8,060 nt of DNA from Thermoplasmata archaeon (GCA_030673205.1 DAOVJP010000051.1:1-8060); one strand, 5' to 3'; shown: positions 1 to 6,484, counted from the stretch's first letter. Translations and numbers: made by a program. The notes: generated by a model not told the origin, from the sequence alone.

Positions 1-100
1 ACACCCACTCCCATCACCCCACACCCACTCCCATCACCCCACACCCACTCCCATCACCCCACACCCACTCCCATCACCCCACACCCCGCCTCATCGCCCC
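1..100. repeat. C-rich tandem repeat, 20-base unit
   Basis: Four exact copies of ACACCCACTCCCATCACCCC fill positions 1-80, and a fifth degenerate copy fills 81-100. The array starts at the window edge, so its true length is unknown. The unit is not a multiple of three, which argues against a coding repeat. On the minus strand each unit supplies three G-runs (4, 3 and 3 bases) separated by loops of 3-4 bases, which fits a G-quadruplex motif repeated along the array. It lies 66 bases upstream of the helicase start codon. Confidence 0.95.
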
Positions 101-132
101 ACCTTCGCACTCACACCCATACCTGTTCGCAA

Positions 133-142
133 CAGTTATACC
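133..142 (+). promoter_or_regulatory. Candidate TATA element of the helicase gene
   Basis: The only AT-rich stretch between the C-rich repeat and the helicase start is around CAGTTATACC. It is centred about 28 bases before the ATG at 166. That spacing predicts transcription starting at or next to the ATG, so the mRNA would be leaderless. No Shine-Dalgarno sequence precedes the ATG, in agreement with this. Confidence 0.45.
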
Positions 143-165
143 CCTCTTCACCACTCCCAGCCCCC

Positions 166-2334
166 ATGGAACCCACGAAACTCGTGGTGCAGGGCCTGGA
201 TCCTCGCATCCCTCCTCTTATCAGAGGTTGGGGCATAGAAGAGCTATATCCTCCTCAGGCAGAGGCGATCCCCTTCGTCCTGGAGGGAAAGAACGTAGTG
301 GTGGCCGTGCCAACGGCCAGCGGGAAGAGTCTCGTGGCGTATATCGGGTTGGTGCAGGGCGCATTGAAAGGAAATAAGGGTTTGTACATCGTGCCCCTGA
401 AAGCCCTGGCCCAAGAGAAGTATGAAGAACTCCAGTCCTTCGAGGTTCTCGGGTTGAAGGTGGGGATGAGCGTGGGTGACCTGGACAGGATAGAGGAGGG
501 TTTCGATGCATACGATATACTGGTCACCACCAGCGAGAAGGCCGATTCGCTATTGCGGCATCGGGAGAGATGGGGCTCCTCGCTGTCTGTCGTAGTGGCG
601 GATGAAGTGCACCTCATACATGATGATCATCGGGGGCCCACGATGGAGGTGCTGTTGGCCCGGCTGCGCCAGCTCAACCCATTGGTCCAGATCATAGCTC
701 TCTCGGCCACCATACGCAACGCCTATGAGATATCCGGGTGGCTGGATGCGAAACTGGTGGAGAGTGACTGGCGGCCTGTTGAGCTCAGAGAAGGGGTCTA
801 TTTTCAGCACAAGATAATATTCCCGAACGGGACAGAGAAGAAGGTACCCGGGGAAGAGCACATACCCTCTCTCGCAAAACAGATAATAGACGAGGGAGGG
901 CAGTGCCTGGTGTTCGTCGGCACCCGAAGATCGGCGGAAGCCACGGCCAAGAACCTCGCAGGAACGTTGGGTCTGGGCAAGGGCGTTCGGGCGGAGGTGG
1001 CCGAGGAAGAGGAGGTGGGGCTGCACAAGAAGCTCCGTTGGTGTCTGGAGCGCGGAGTGGCCTTCCATCACGCAGGACTCGATTCTCGTTACAGGCGGAT
1101 AGTGGAGACCAGTTTCAAGGCGGGAGACATAAAGTGCATATCCGCCACCCCCACCCTAGCCGCCGGGATAAACCTCCCAGCCAGGCGGGTGATCATGAGG
1201 GACCTCAAACGATACGATCCTATGACGGGAAGCAGTTACCTCCCTGTATTGTACGTCAAACAAGCCTGTGGAAGGGCCGGCCGTCCACATCTGGACCCCT
1301 ATGGCGAGGCCATCTTGATGGGAAGGAGCGAGGCTGAGGCCGAACATCTGATAGAACTGTACATATTGGGGGAATCGGAGGACATAATCTCCAAACTGGG
1401 AAGAGAGCCGGTCCTGAGACGACATCTCCTGGGGCTGGTGGCCTCCGGGGCCTGCCCGTCCCGCAATGCCATAGATGATTTCATCTCCACCACATTCTAT
1501 GCCCATCAACGGGAGGTGTGGGAGATGGAGGAGGAGATGGAGAAGGCCTTAGACTATCTCCTGGACCGCGGATTCATAGAAGAGGACGGGGGAGAGGAAG
1601 AAGAGGTTGCGGGAAGGCTCTGGGCCACCCTCTTCGGGAAGCGCACGAGCGACCTCTATATAGACCCGATAACCGCCTGCAACTACAGGGAGGCCATGGA
1701 AAGCGGGAAGGAGCCTGCCGCAATGGGCATACTCCATGCGTTGGCGAGCTCACCGGACATGATCCAATTGTACATCACCAAGAAGGATCTGGAGAGCCTA
1801 GAGGAACGGGTGGCCCTCTGCGAAGAGGAACTTCTTCTTCCCGTACCTGAGGATCCCGCCTCATACGACCAATTCCTTCGGGAGTTCAAGACCGCCAGCC
1901 TGCTTCATGATTGGATAGAGGAGATGGGTGAAGAAGAGCTCAGCAAACGCTACGCCGTGGGCCCGGGGGATATACGGAACCGCGTGGAAACAGCGCGCTG
2001 GCTACTGCATGCGATGGAGGCCATGGCAGGCCTGTTCAACCATTCTGTATCATCTCCCATCCGGGCTGTGGCGCGTAGAATGGGATATGGCGTAAAAGAG
2101 GAGCTCTTGGACCTGGTCCGCATCCGTAATGTGGGACGCAAGCGTGCTAGAACACTGTGGAAGGCGGGATATACCACGGCCTCCTCGGTAAAAGATGCAG
2201 GACCAAAAGAGATAGCTATACTGCCCGGTTTCGGGATACGGATAGCAGAGAAGATAACCGGAAAGAAGATGGACGGAAAAGAAACTACAGAGGAAAGCCA
2301 CGAAAAAGGACAGCAGCGGCTCACAGACTTCTGA
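166..2334 (+). CDS. hel308: Hel308-type superfamily 2 DNA helicase
   Basis: This 722-residue protein has the full set of motifs and the usual size for archaeal Hel308, a 3'-to-5' ATP-dependent DNA helicase acting at stalled forks and in recombination. Visible in order: Q motif near 28-34, Walker A PTASGKS (49-55), motif Ia PLKALAQEK, motif II DEVH (146-149), motif III SAT (180-182), motif IV around CLVFVGT (247-253), motif V around ATPTLAAGINLP (327-338) and motif VI QACGRAGRP (366-374). A winged-helix and ratchet region follows, then a helix-hairpin-helix segment (about 645-695, with RNVGRKRA and LPGFG). The last residues, QQRLTDF, resemble a PCNA-interacting peptide. The ATG at 166 is chosen because the Q motif follows at the expected distance and a TATA-like element sits about 28 bases upstream. 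It converges with the small cysteine-rich gene, leaving 29 bases between the stop codons. Confidence 0.95.
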   Translation: MEPTKLVVQGLDPRIPPLIRGWGIEELYPPQAEAIPFVLEGKNVVVAVPTASGKSLVAYIGLVQGALKGNKGLYIVPLKALAQEKYEELQSFEVLGLKVGMSVGDLDRIEEGFDAYDILVTTSEKADSLLRHRERWGSSLSVVVADEVHLIHDDHRGPTMEVLLARLRQLNPLVQIIALSATIRNAYEISGWLDAKLVESDWRPVELREGVYFQHKIIFPNGTEKKVPGEEHIPSLAKQIIDEGGQCLVFVGTRRSAEATAKNLAGTLGLGKGVRAEVAEEEEVGLHKKLRWCLERGVAFHHAGLDSRYRRIVETSFKAGDIKCISATPTLAAGINLPARRVIMRDLKRYDPMTGSSYLPVLYVKQACGRAGRPHLDPYGEAILMGRSEAEAEHLIELYILGESEDIISKLGREPVLRRHLLGLVASGACPSRNAIDDFISTTFYAHQREVWEMEEEMEKALDYLLDRGFIEEDGGEEEEVAGRLWATLFGKRTSDLYIDPITACNYREAMESGKEPAAMGILHALASSPDMIQLYITKKDLESLEERVALCEEELLLPVPEDPASYDQFLREFKTASLLHDWIEEMGEEELSKRYAVGPGDIRNRVETARWLLHAMEAMAGLFNHSVSSPIRAVARRMGYGVKEELLDLVRIRNVGRKRARTLWKAGYTTASSVKDAGPKEIAILPGFGIRIAEKITGKKMDGKETTEESHEKGQQRLTDF

Positions 2335-2363
2335 CCACCATTACCATATAGCTACGAGCATGT

Positions 2364-2513
2364 TTATTGCTTGAAGACCTCGCTTGCAGGAACGTTGTGC
2401 TGGCAATACTCACATATGTTCCCAACAGCGGGCATGGCTGTCATACCGTGGGATCCCTCCCACTTGCTACAAGATCCAAAATTCTCAGGGGTGTGGTTAA
2501 ACTTACAAGGCAT
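2364..2513 (-). CDS. Small cysteine-rich protein, possible zinc binder
   Basis: I do not recognise this 49-residue protein. It has C3, H7, C15, H22, C34, C37 and H39, with a CEYC pair (34-37) of the zinc-ribbon type, so a small metal-binding fold is plausible. A longer upstream extension of the frame is Gly/Arg-rich and looks non-coding. I therefore place the start at the ATG at 2513, where a TATA-like box (minus strand TTTCTTATAC, 2541-2550) lies about 33 bases upstream and GTGAT sits a few bases before the ATG. It follows the methyltransferase gene on the same strand after 80 bases, with its own apparent promoter. Its role is unknown, and an accidental ORF cannot be excluded. Confidence 0.5.
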   Translation of the reverse strand: MPCKFNHTPENFGSCSKWEGSHGMTAMPAVGNICEYCQHNVPASEVFKQ

Positions 2514-2540
2514 ATTATCACGGCCCAAATGGGGACGGAG

Positions 2541-2550
2541 GTATAAGAAA
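2541..2550 (-). promoter_or_regulatory. Candidate TATA box of the small cysteine-rich gene
   Basis: On the minus strand this reads TTTCTTATAC with a purine-rich stretch just upstream, in the gap between the methyltransferase stop and the small gene. A start site about 25-27 bases downstream would fall a few bases before the ATG at 2513. Confidence 0.4.
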
Positions 2551-2593
2551 CCTGTTCTTCTCTCCGTCCACCCCCTCCCACCTACTCCCCCAC

Positions 2594-3394
2594 TCACTCT
2601 CTATCTTTCTGGAGGACCATGAAGAAGAACTGAGTGAAATATTTCAACGGCCAACGCCTCCCCCACTGGAATGTTAGGCGGTTAAGCACCGGGAACAACG
2701 GTGTTCCATATATCCGCCGCAGGGTTATGCTGTCGAACAAGATGTTCGTACCGCTGGTCCGGATAACGTTGAGGCTGGTCCTATCGAACAATTTGAGCGA
2801 ACGGTAGAATGGATATGCGAGGTGCTGTTCCATCTCTCGGTCCAGCTTTAGACCCTTCACCTTGTTGAACACCGCTATACCCATGTATGGTAGAGAAGCC
2901 AGGTTGGGCAAGGTTATGATGGCACCGCCCCCTGGGGCCAACATACCTTCGATGTTCTTCACCACCCTATTTGGGTGTTTCGTATGTTCTATGACCTCGG
3001 TACATAGGATGAGATCGTATTTCTTCTTCGTGTCCATCTTCTCGGCGTTCATCACCCTATATTCCAGGCTCTTCCGATCGGTATCGAAGGCGAAGAACTC
3101 CTCGGCCCGCTTTATCTCCTTGGCATCTATGTCCACACCTAGCACGTGTTTGAAGCCGAGGTCTGAGATCATCTTAGAATATACGCCAGAGTTGCAACCT
3201 ATGTCCAGCGCAGAGTCGAAGGAGGCGATCGTTCTCTCTCGTATCAGCCTCTTCATCATCACATGGAAGAGGTTCATCCTGTTCCTATGCGATATCTTGT
3301 GGCCCAGATCATCATAATCATAGATGCTGTTCAATCTGCGTTGGACACGCTCGCGGTCGTCACAAGTGAAACTGAGCTTGTAGAACATGGTCAC
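2594..3394 (-). CDS. Class I SAM-dependent methyltransferase
   Basis: The 266-residue protein has a Rossmann-type methyltransferase core. The SAM-binding motif I is DIGCNSG (64-70). An acidic residue ends strand 2 in GVDID (86-90). The DLILCTEVIEH segment (127-137) and the APGGGAIITLPN segment (153-164) correspond to strands 4 and 5 of the Methyltransf_11/UbiG-like families. The acceptor cannot be predicted. The basic, aromatic C-terminal 90 residues may form the substrate side or contact a membrane. The start is either GTG 3394 or ATG 3388. A TATA box at 3417-3428 is about 28 bases from the GTG and 35 from the ATG, so a leaderless GTG start or a very short leader both fit. It shares strand with its neighbours but has its own promoter. 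Confidence 0.85.
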   Translation of the reverse strand: MTMFYKLSFTCDDRERVQRRLNSIYDYDDLGHKISHRNRMNLFHVMMKRLIRERTIASFDSALDIGCNSGVYSKMISDLGFKHVLGVDIDAKEIKRAEEFFAFDTDRKSLEYRVMNAEKMDTKKKYDLILCTEVIEHTKHPNRVVKNIEGMLAPGGGAIITLPNLASLPYMGIAVFNKVKGLKLDREMEQHLAYPFYRSLKLFDRTSLNVIRTSGTNILFDSITLRRIYGTPLFPVLNRLTFQWGRRWPLKYFTQFFFMVLQKDRE

Positions 3395-3416
3395 ATCGCC
3401 ATTCTATCCCTGTCCA

Positions 3417-3428
3417 CCCATATAAACG
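3417..3428 (-). promoter_or_regulatory. TATA box of the methyltransferase gene
   Basis: The minus strand reads CGTTTATATGGG, a good archaeal TATA box. It is about 28 bases before the GTG at 3394, and the gap to the upstream cyclophilin stop codon is only 56 bases. The methyltransferase is therefore probably transcribed separately, possibly from a leaderless mRNA. Confidence 0.6.
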
Positions 3429-3450
3429 CTGCGGCCCATCCTCCCCACTA

Positions 3451-4368
3451 TCAGGTCTTATCCTCCCCACTAACACCCACCTCCAACTCATCCCCTCTGC
3501 TGGCCTCCACAGCCACCTCCAACTCATCCCCTATGCTATCCTCCCCACCCACTTCTAACACACTCCCCTTCGCATCCACCTTCCCCTTCATCTTTTTCCC
3601 ACGAAACACAAGCAGAATAGCAACAACAGGAACAGCCACAACTCCCAGTATCCAGAAAGAAGAGCTCTCTGACGGGGCTGCCTTCAAATCGCTGGCCAAT
3701 ACGGTCTCGTTCACCTCCATCACTTCTATTGTCACCTTCTGGAGCAGAACATCCTCTTTGGGGGTGCCAGAGTTCTGCCATATAAGTGGAATGGCGGCAC
3801 CTGGGCGGGGGTTGTTCTCCCCCACGACGGGGGTCTCCGCTATGGCATGGACGACATCCATTCCTTCCACCACGACACCGAACACAGCATACCCTGGGTC
3901 AGAACCATCAGGGTTCACCGAAGCATCGTCCAGACCATGCTGGGCACCATCACAGATATAGAACTGGTCACTGGCTGAATCAGGGTCCGAGCTTCGAGTC
4001 ATGCCCACCGCACCATCGATATGGGTGGCATTGGGGTGCGTCTCCAGAGGTATGGTGCCCGAGCCCCCTCCGTCCCCTGTCTGTATAACAAAATCATCGA
4101 CTATCCGATGGAACAATACACCATCATAATGGCCCGAGGACGCGAGGGATATGAAGTTGTTGGCAGTGATAGGCGTCCAGTTCTCGTACAGTTCGAACTT
4201 GATGATACCGTGGTCCGTTTCCAGCACGGCTATCCTGTTGCCATCAGGCCCTTCTTCTCCCCTCTCCTCCTCTTGTTCCTCTCCCATGCATCCGGGGCCA
4301 GCCACCGTGAGCGACGCTAACAGCATCAACAGACATACGAGCCCGGCCAACACAGATATCCTAGCCAT
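3451..4368 (-). CDS. Secreted, membrane-anchored cyclophilin-type peptidyl-prolyl isomerase
   Basis: The 305-residue protein has a hydrophobic N-terminal signal segment (about 5-24) ending near AGPGC, which is only a weak lipobox match, and then an acidic linker. The cyclophilin domain runs from about 45 to 216. It shows FHRI (86-89, with the catalytic-type Arg88), FVIQTGD (93-99), an SASDQFYIC segment (131-139) and AVFG before VVVEGMDVV (161-173). A single membrane helix (about 238-256) follows, flanked by FRGKKMKGK, then an acidic tail of about 45 residues. The likely topology is isomerase outside and tail inside, so it would assist folding of exported proteins. The ATG at 4368 is preferred over upstream in-frame starts because the signal segment begins there and a TATA box lies about 26 bases before it. 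The tail repeats GDELEV, encoded by a 20-base DNA repeat. Confidence 0.88.
   Translation of the reverse strand: MARISVLAGLVCLLMLLASLTVAGPGCMGEEQEEERGEEGPDGNRIAVLETDHGIIKFELYENWTPITANNFISLASSGHYDGVLFHRIVDDFVIQTGDGGGSGTIPLETHPNATHIDGAVGMTRSSDPDSASDQFYICDGAQHGLDDASVNPDGSDPGYAVFGVVVEGMDVVHAIAETPVVGENNPRPGAAIPLIWQNSGTPKEDVLLQKVTIEVMEVNETVLASDLKAAPSESSSFWILGVVAVPVVAILLVFRGKKMKGKVDAKGSVLEVGGEDSIGDELEVAVEASRGDELEVGVSGEDKT
3477..3532. repeat. 20-base direct repeat inside the cyclophilin C-terminal tail
   Basis: CCACCTCCAACTCATCCCCT occurs exactly at 3477-3496 and 3513-3532, a spacing of 36 bases (12 codons). It therefore duplicates GDELEV in frame within the acidic cytoplasmic tail. It looks like a small in-frame duplication. 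Confidence 0.85.
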
Positions 4369-4379
4369 GCCCCTATACT

Positions 4380-4407
4380 TTCCTAGGCGGATATAAGCCT
4401 TCCTAGG
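4380..4407 (-). promoter_or_regulatory. Cyclophilin promoter: TATA box flanked by two CCTAGG sites
   Basis: The minus strand reads GGCTTATATCCG (4389-4400), an archaeal TATA box centred about 26 bases before the ATG at 4368, so the mRNA is probably leaderless. TTCCTAGG occurs at 4380-4387 and again at 4400-4407, exactly 20 bases apart, on either side of the TATA core. The CCTAGG part is palindromic. Two identical palindromes two helical turns apart around the TATA box suggest an operator for a repressor. Confidence 0.55.
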
Positions 4408-4473
4408 GGAAGGCAGACCACGACATTGTGCAGACCACGGCAAGACCCAGCGAGACGATGCGGGGCGGGGTTA

Positions 4474-5253
4474 TCAGCCCTCACGGGAAGGGGGCGCATC
4501 ACCAGACTTCGAGAAAAGAAGTTTGATATTGATCAGACAAAGTATAACAGAGGCCACAGCAAGGGCATATCCGCTGGCAACCCGTTTGACCCCTTCTCCA
4601 ATGATATCTCCTTGGACAAAGAACCTCTTATGAAGCCAGGTGCCAGAATAATCGACGCCATAGTTCAATTGCGAAGGGGCGGGGGTGGAGCGCCAGAACA
4701 ATGAGAACCATGCAACGCACACAAAAAGGGCTATGGTGGCTGCCAAGAGGGCCATCTTGGTCATCTTGTGATCCGGAGCCTTGAAAAAGAGGAAAGCGAA
4801 CAGCACCATCAGAACAAAGGAAAGCGCAAAGAGAGCCAACGTCTGTTCCTGGACCTCTCCTAGGACCTGTTTATTAGCCAGCAGTTCAGAGTTATCCCAT
4901 ATATCTGTGGTTGAATATTCGACCGCTCCGTCCGCATCCTCCACCACATCGTTCCTCTCTGCTTCCAGAAGATCATAACTTATCGTTAGATGATGAGTAC
5001 GCCCCTCGTCACGGAACGTGGGATCGTACTTGATCTCGTGTTGATAAAGATACCAGGGGCAGAAGAAAATAGCGGCCATCATGACAACGATCACCAACGT
5101 AAGGATGATAGTCACATTCCTCCTGTCAAATTCCAATACTATCCTGGCTTTGCCGCCTCCCCGTGCCGCCGTGTTTGCATCGGACGCATCCGAGCTGCAT
5201 TCCGGGCAACAACCATCCACCTCCGTCCCACATTCAAGACAACGTGTCATCAT
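4474..5253 (-). CDS. Membrane protein with N-terminal zinc ribbon and four predicted helices
   Basis: I do not recognise the family of this 259-residue protein. The N-terminus has C5-x-x-C8 and then C15/C16-x-x-C19, a short zinc-ribbon signature common at the front of archaeal membrane proteins. A flexible linker rich in Ala, Gly and Asp follows. Hydrophobic helices are visible at about 47-67, 138-157, 166-186 and 226-247. The loop between helices 1 and 2 (about 68-137) is polar and probably outside, as is a shorter loop between helices 3 and 4 (187-225). Two adjacent ATGs at 5253 and 5250 are both possible starts, and GAGG lies about 7-10 bases upstream as a modest ribosome binding site. It is the last chromosomal gene before the cassette array and is co-oriented with the cassette genes. 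Confidence 0.7.
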   Translation of the reverse strand: MMTRCLECGTEVDGCCPECSSDASDANTAARGGGKARIVLEFDRRNVTIILTLVIVVMMAAIFFCPWYLYQHEIKYDPTFRDEGRTHHLTISYDLLEAERNDVVEDADGAVEYSTTDIWDNSELLANKQVLGEVQEQTLALFALSFVLMVLFAFLFFKAPDHKMTKMALLAATIALFVCVAWFSLFWRSTPAPSQLNYGVDYSGTWLHKRFFVQGDIIGEGVKRVASGYALAVASVILCLINIKLLFSKSGDAPPSREG

Positions 5254-5337
5254 TTCACATCCTCTTCTGCGTCATTCCCGTTCAGAGCCTACAACTCTGC
5301 CCTTCCATAGTCTATAGGTGTTTCTGTCCGTAAATAC

Positions 5338-5413
5338 CTTGCGCTCCTCCGTTTCCAAACCCTTTGGGCCTAACGGCCCTACAGGATGAGCCCTGCCCCT
5401 TCTGCTCGGAGCT
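5338..5413 (+). repeat. Degenerate terminal copy (A) of the cassette repeat
   Basis: Only the 3' part of the array repeat is recognisable. Positions 5361-5409 align without gaps to 6422-6470 of copy B with 35 of 49 matches, including GGGCCTAA, CAGGATG and the CTGCTCGG box (5402-5409). Upstream, a short stretch TTGCGCTCCT resembles the TGCGCTTCT of copy B, but the AGGAAC/GTTCCT hairpin between is missing. GGGCC-TAAC-GGCCC can form a small hairpin. The copy marks the left end of the array, next to the zinc-ribbon gene. Confidence 0.75.
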
Positions 5414-5429
5414 AAAAAGTGTGTGTGAT
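5414..5429. repeat. Cassette 1 inverted-repeat arm, left
   Basis: AAAAAGTGTGTGTGAT is the exact reverse complement of 6157-6172. A second shared block, GAGAAAAAC, lies further in at 5437-5445 and is matched by its complement at 6145-6153. The arm begins directly after the CTGCTCGG box and its five-base spacer, the same offset as in the other two cassettes. Confidence 0.8.
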
Positions 5430-5444
5430 ATTTCACGAGAAAAA

Positions 5445-5484
5445 CTTTATATACGGTTGTACCTCATAGTTTTTATTGAGGTGA
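5445..5484 (+). promoter_or_regulatory. Plus-strand TATA box and ribosome binding site inside cassette 1
   Basis: CTTTATATAC (5445-5454) is a strong archaeal TATA box, preceded by purine-rich GAGAAAAA as a possible BRE. About 25 bases downstream, GAGGTGA (5478-5484) is a full Shine-Dalgarno match five bases before the GTG at 5490. The three elements are spaced as in a real gene start, yet they face into the 3' end of the minus-strand Fic-like gene. Confidence 0.6.
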
Positions 5485-5485
5485 A

Positions 5486-6136
5486 TCAAGTGAGAGATAT
5501 GCCCCAATGGGCAATTAACTTGCTCATGCAGTATGAGGATTCATTTGCACATCTCTCAGATTGAGCGCTAAGCATCCTCTCTAGCCACTGCCTTGTCCAT
5601 TCTCTGTGTTTTTCTTTCAATTCTCCTTTGGACAGGTGTAAGTCTTTTTCATTTATTGGCAAGCTCTCTCCTTTGGTAATGTCCATCTCAATCTTACCTT
5701 CTTGATATTGCTTTTTTATCTCGTCCTGTTTCCGGCTTAGACGAAGATAGTATTTGGAACGATGTATATACTCGTTACAATCTGCCCACCATCTCTCCCT
5801 ATTATCTTGGTATTCATATTCTGGCAAGTGAATGTCGTTTGCCTCCAGCAGCCCTTGGATGAAGTAAATAGTGGTTCGATGATTTGCATTTGGCAAGGCA
5901 TGCATTCGCAATCAATTACTCATTATTCTAGAAGAATACTCGATCAAGTTATCGCAAGATTGAGGCAGATTCTTGAAGTGACGATATAGTTTAGCTTCTT
6001 CAAAGCCCTTGTACGGCTTCGGTTTTGCACCCATCCATTTCTCGATCAGATCACTCACGCTTGCATGGTAACTAAGATATATCTCTACCAGAATTTTCGC
6101 ATCCTTCTCTTCTATACGAGAGATATAAGTCGGCAT
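5486..6136 (-). pseudogene. Fic/Doc-like protein gene split by an in-frame TGA
   Basis: One continuous frame runs from ATG 6136 to the stop at 5486 (216 codons counting the internal stop), broken by a TGA at 5912-5914. Just after it comes HALPNANHR (codons 79-87), which lines up with the Fic consensus HPFxxGNGR at His79, Asn85 and Arg87, followed by a hydrophobic helix as in Fic folds. Pro, Phe and both glycines are replaced, so AMP-transferase activity is uncertain. Fic and Doc proteins modify targets with nucleotides or phosphate, and many act as toxins. The stop separates 74 N-terminal codons from 141 C-terminal ones. A CGA-to-TGA or TGG-to-TGA mutation would explain it. Restart at TTG 5911 or ATG 5905 is possible, but I see no ribosome binding site. 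The gene is clearly AT-richer than the chromosomal genes. The Fic assignment rests on the motif alone. Confidence 0.5.
5490..5564 (+). CDS. 24-codon ORF antisense to the Fic-like gene
   Basis: The ORF starts at a GTG and encodes MRDMPQWAINLLMQYEDSFA plus four more residues before a TGA. It has a strong TATA box and a perfect GAGGTGA ribosome binding site at correct spacing, much better signals than most genes here. It overlaps the last 26 codons of the Fic-like gene on the other strand. I see three readings: a true small protein, the leftover N-terminus of a gene whose remainder was replaced, or a transcript acting as antisense RNA. I do not recognise the peptide. Confidence 0.35.
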   Translation: MRDMPQWAINLLMQYEDSFAHLSD

Positions 6137-6156
6137 GGTTTAGTGTTTTTCTCTAC

Positions 6157-6172
6157 ATCACACACACTTTTT
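6157..6172. repeat. Cassette 1 inverted-repeat arm, right
   Basis: ATCACACACACTTTTT is the exact reverse complement of the left arm at 5414-5429. It sits 21-36 bases upstream of the Fic-like ATG, so it overlaps that gene's presumed promoter region. Unlike cassettes 2 and 3, about 52 bases separate it from the conserved AAGCCCC block of repeat B. Confidence 0.8.
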
Positions 6173-6213
6173 GTATCTCGCTCTCACTTCGACTAACCTC
6201 CGGCTATTGCTTC

Positions 6214-6484
6214 GTTCGATGCGCTCCAAGCCCCAACCTCGGCTCCTCGCCCTCTGGGCTCGTTACCAACCACCCCGCACTAAAGTATCGCCTCCGGCGA
6301 CCCCTTCGCCTATTCCCTCACACCCTGGTTCGGGGGCTCGGCGCAGGGCATCCAATTCCCTCCACCTTACCCATTAGCCGCCTGCGCTTCTAAGGAACTC
6401 GCTTTGCTCGTTCCTCTGAATCCTTCGGGCCTAATGGCCACTCAGGATGGAACCGCTCCTACCTGCTCGGCGAACGGCGAGAAC
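6214..6484 (+). repeat. Cassette repeat, copy B
   Basis: Non-coding GC-rich block between cassettes 1 and 2. It opens with GTTC and an AAGCCCC box, passes a variable stretch, and enters a 202-base core (6271-6472) that matches copy C at 192 of 202 positions without gaps. Inverted repeats in the core include CGCC-TCC-GGCG, CCCTG/CAGGG (6323-6327 with 6344-6348), CCATTAG/CTAATGG (6371-6377 with 6431-6437) and, inside the latter, AGGAAC/GTTCCT (6393-6398 with 6410-6415). It ends in the CTGCTCGG box (6463-6470) and the first bases of the cassette 2 arm. A plus-strand frame crosses the block but shows no coding constraint. Confidence 0.92.

Noticed and set aside
1..100. Tandem 20-base repeat as a CRISPR array.
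   Set aside because: The units abut with no spacers and are too short; no cas genes are near.
2371..2622. Plus-strand frame of 83 codons after the helicase gene.
   Set aside because: It has no promoter or ribosome binding site, its C-terminus is low-complexity Pro-rich, and the opposite strand holds a better candidate with a TATA element.
5912..5914. TGA in the Fic-like gene as a selenocysteine codon.
   Set aside because: Selenoproteins are not known in this family, and the downstream half of the frame shows no obvious SECIS-like element. A nonsense mutation is simpler.
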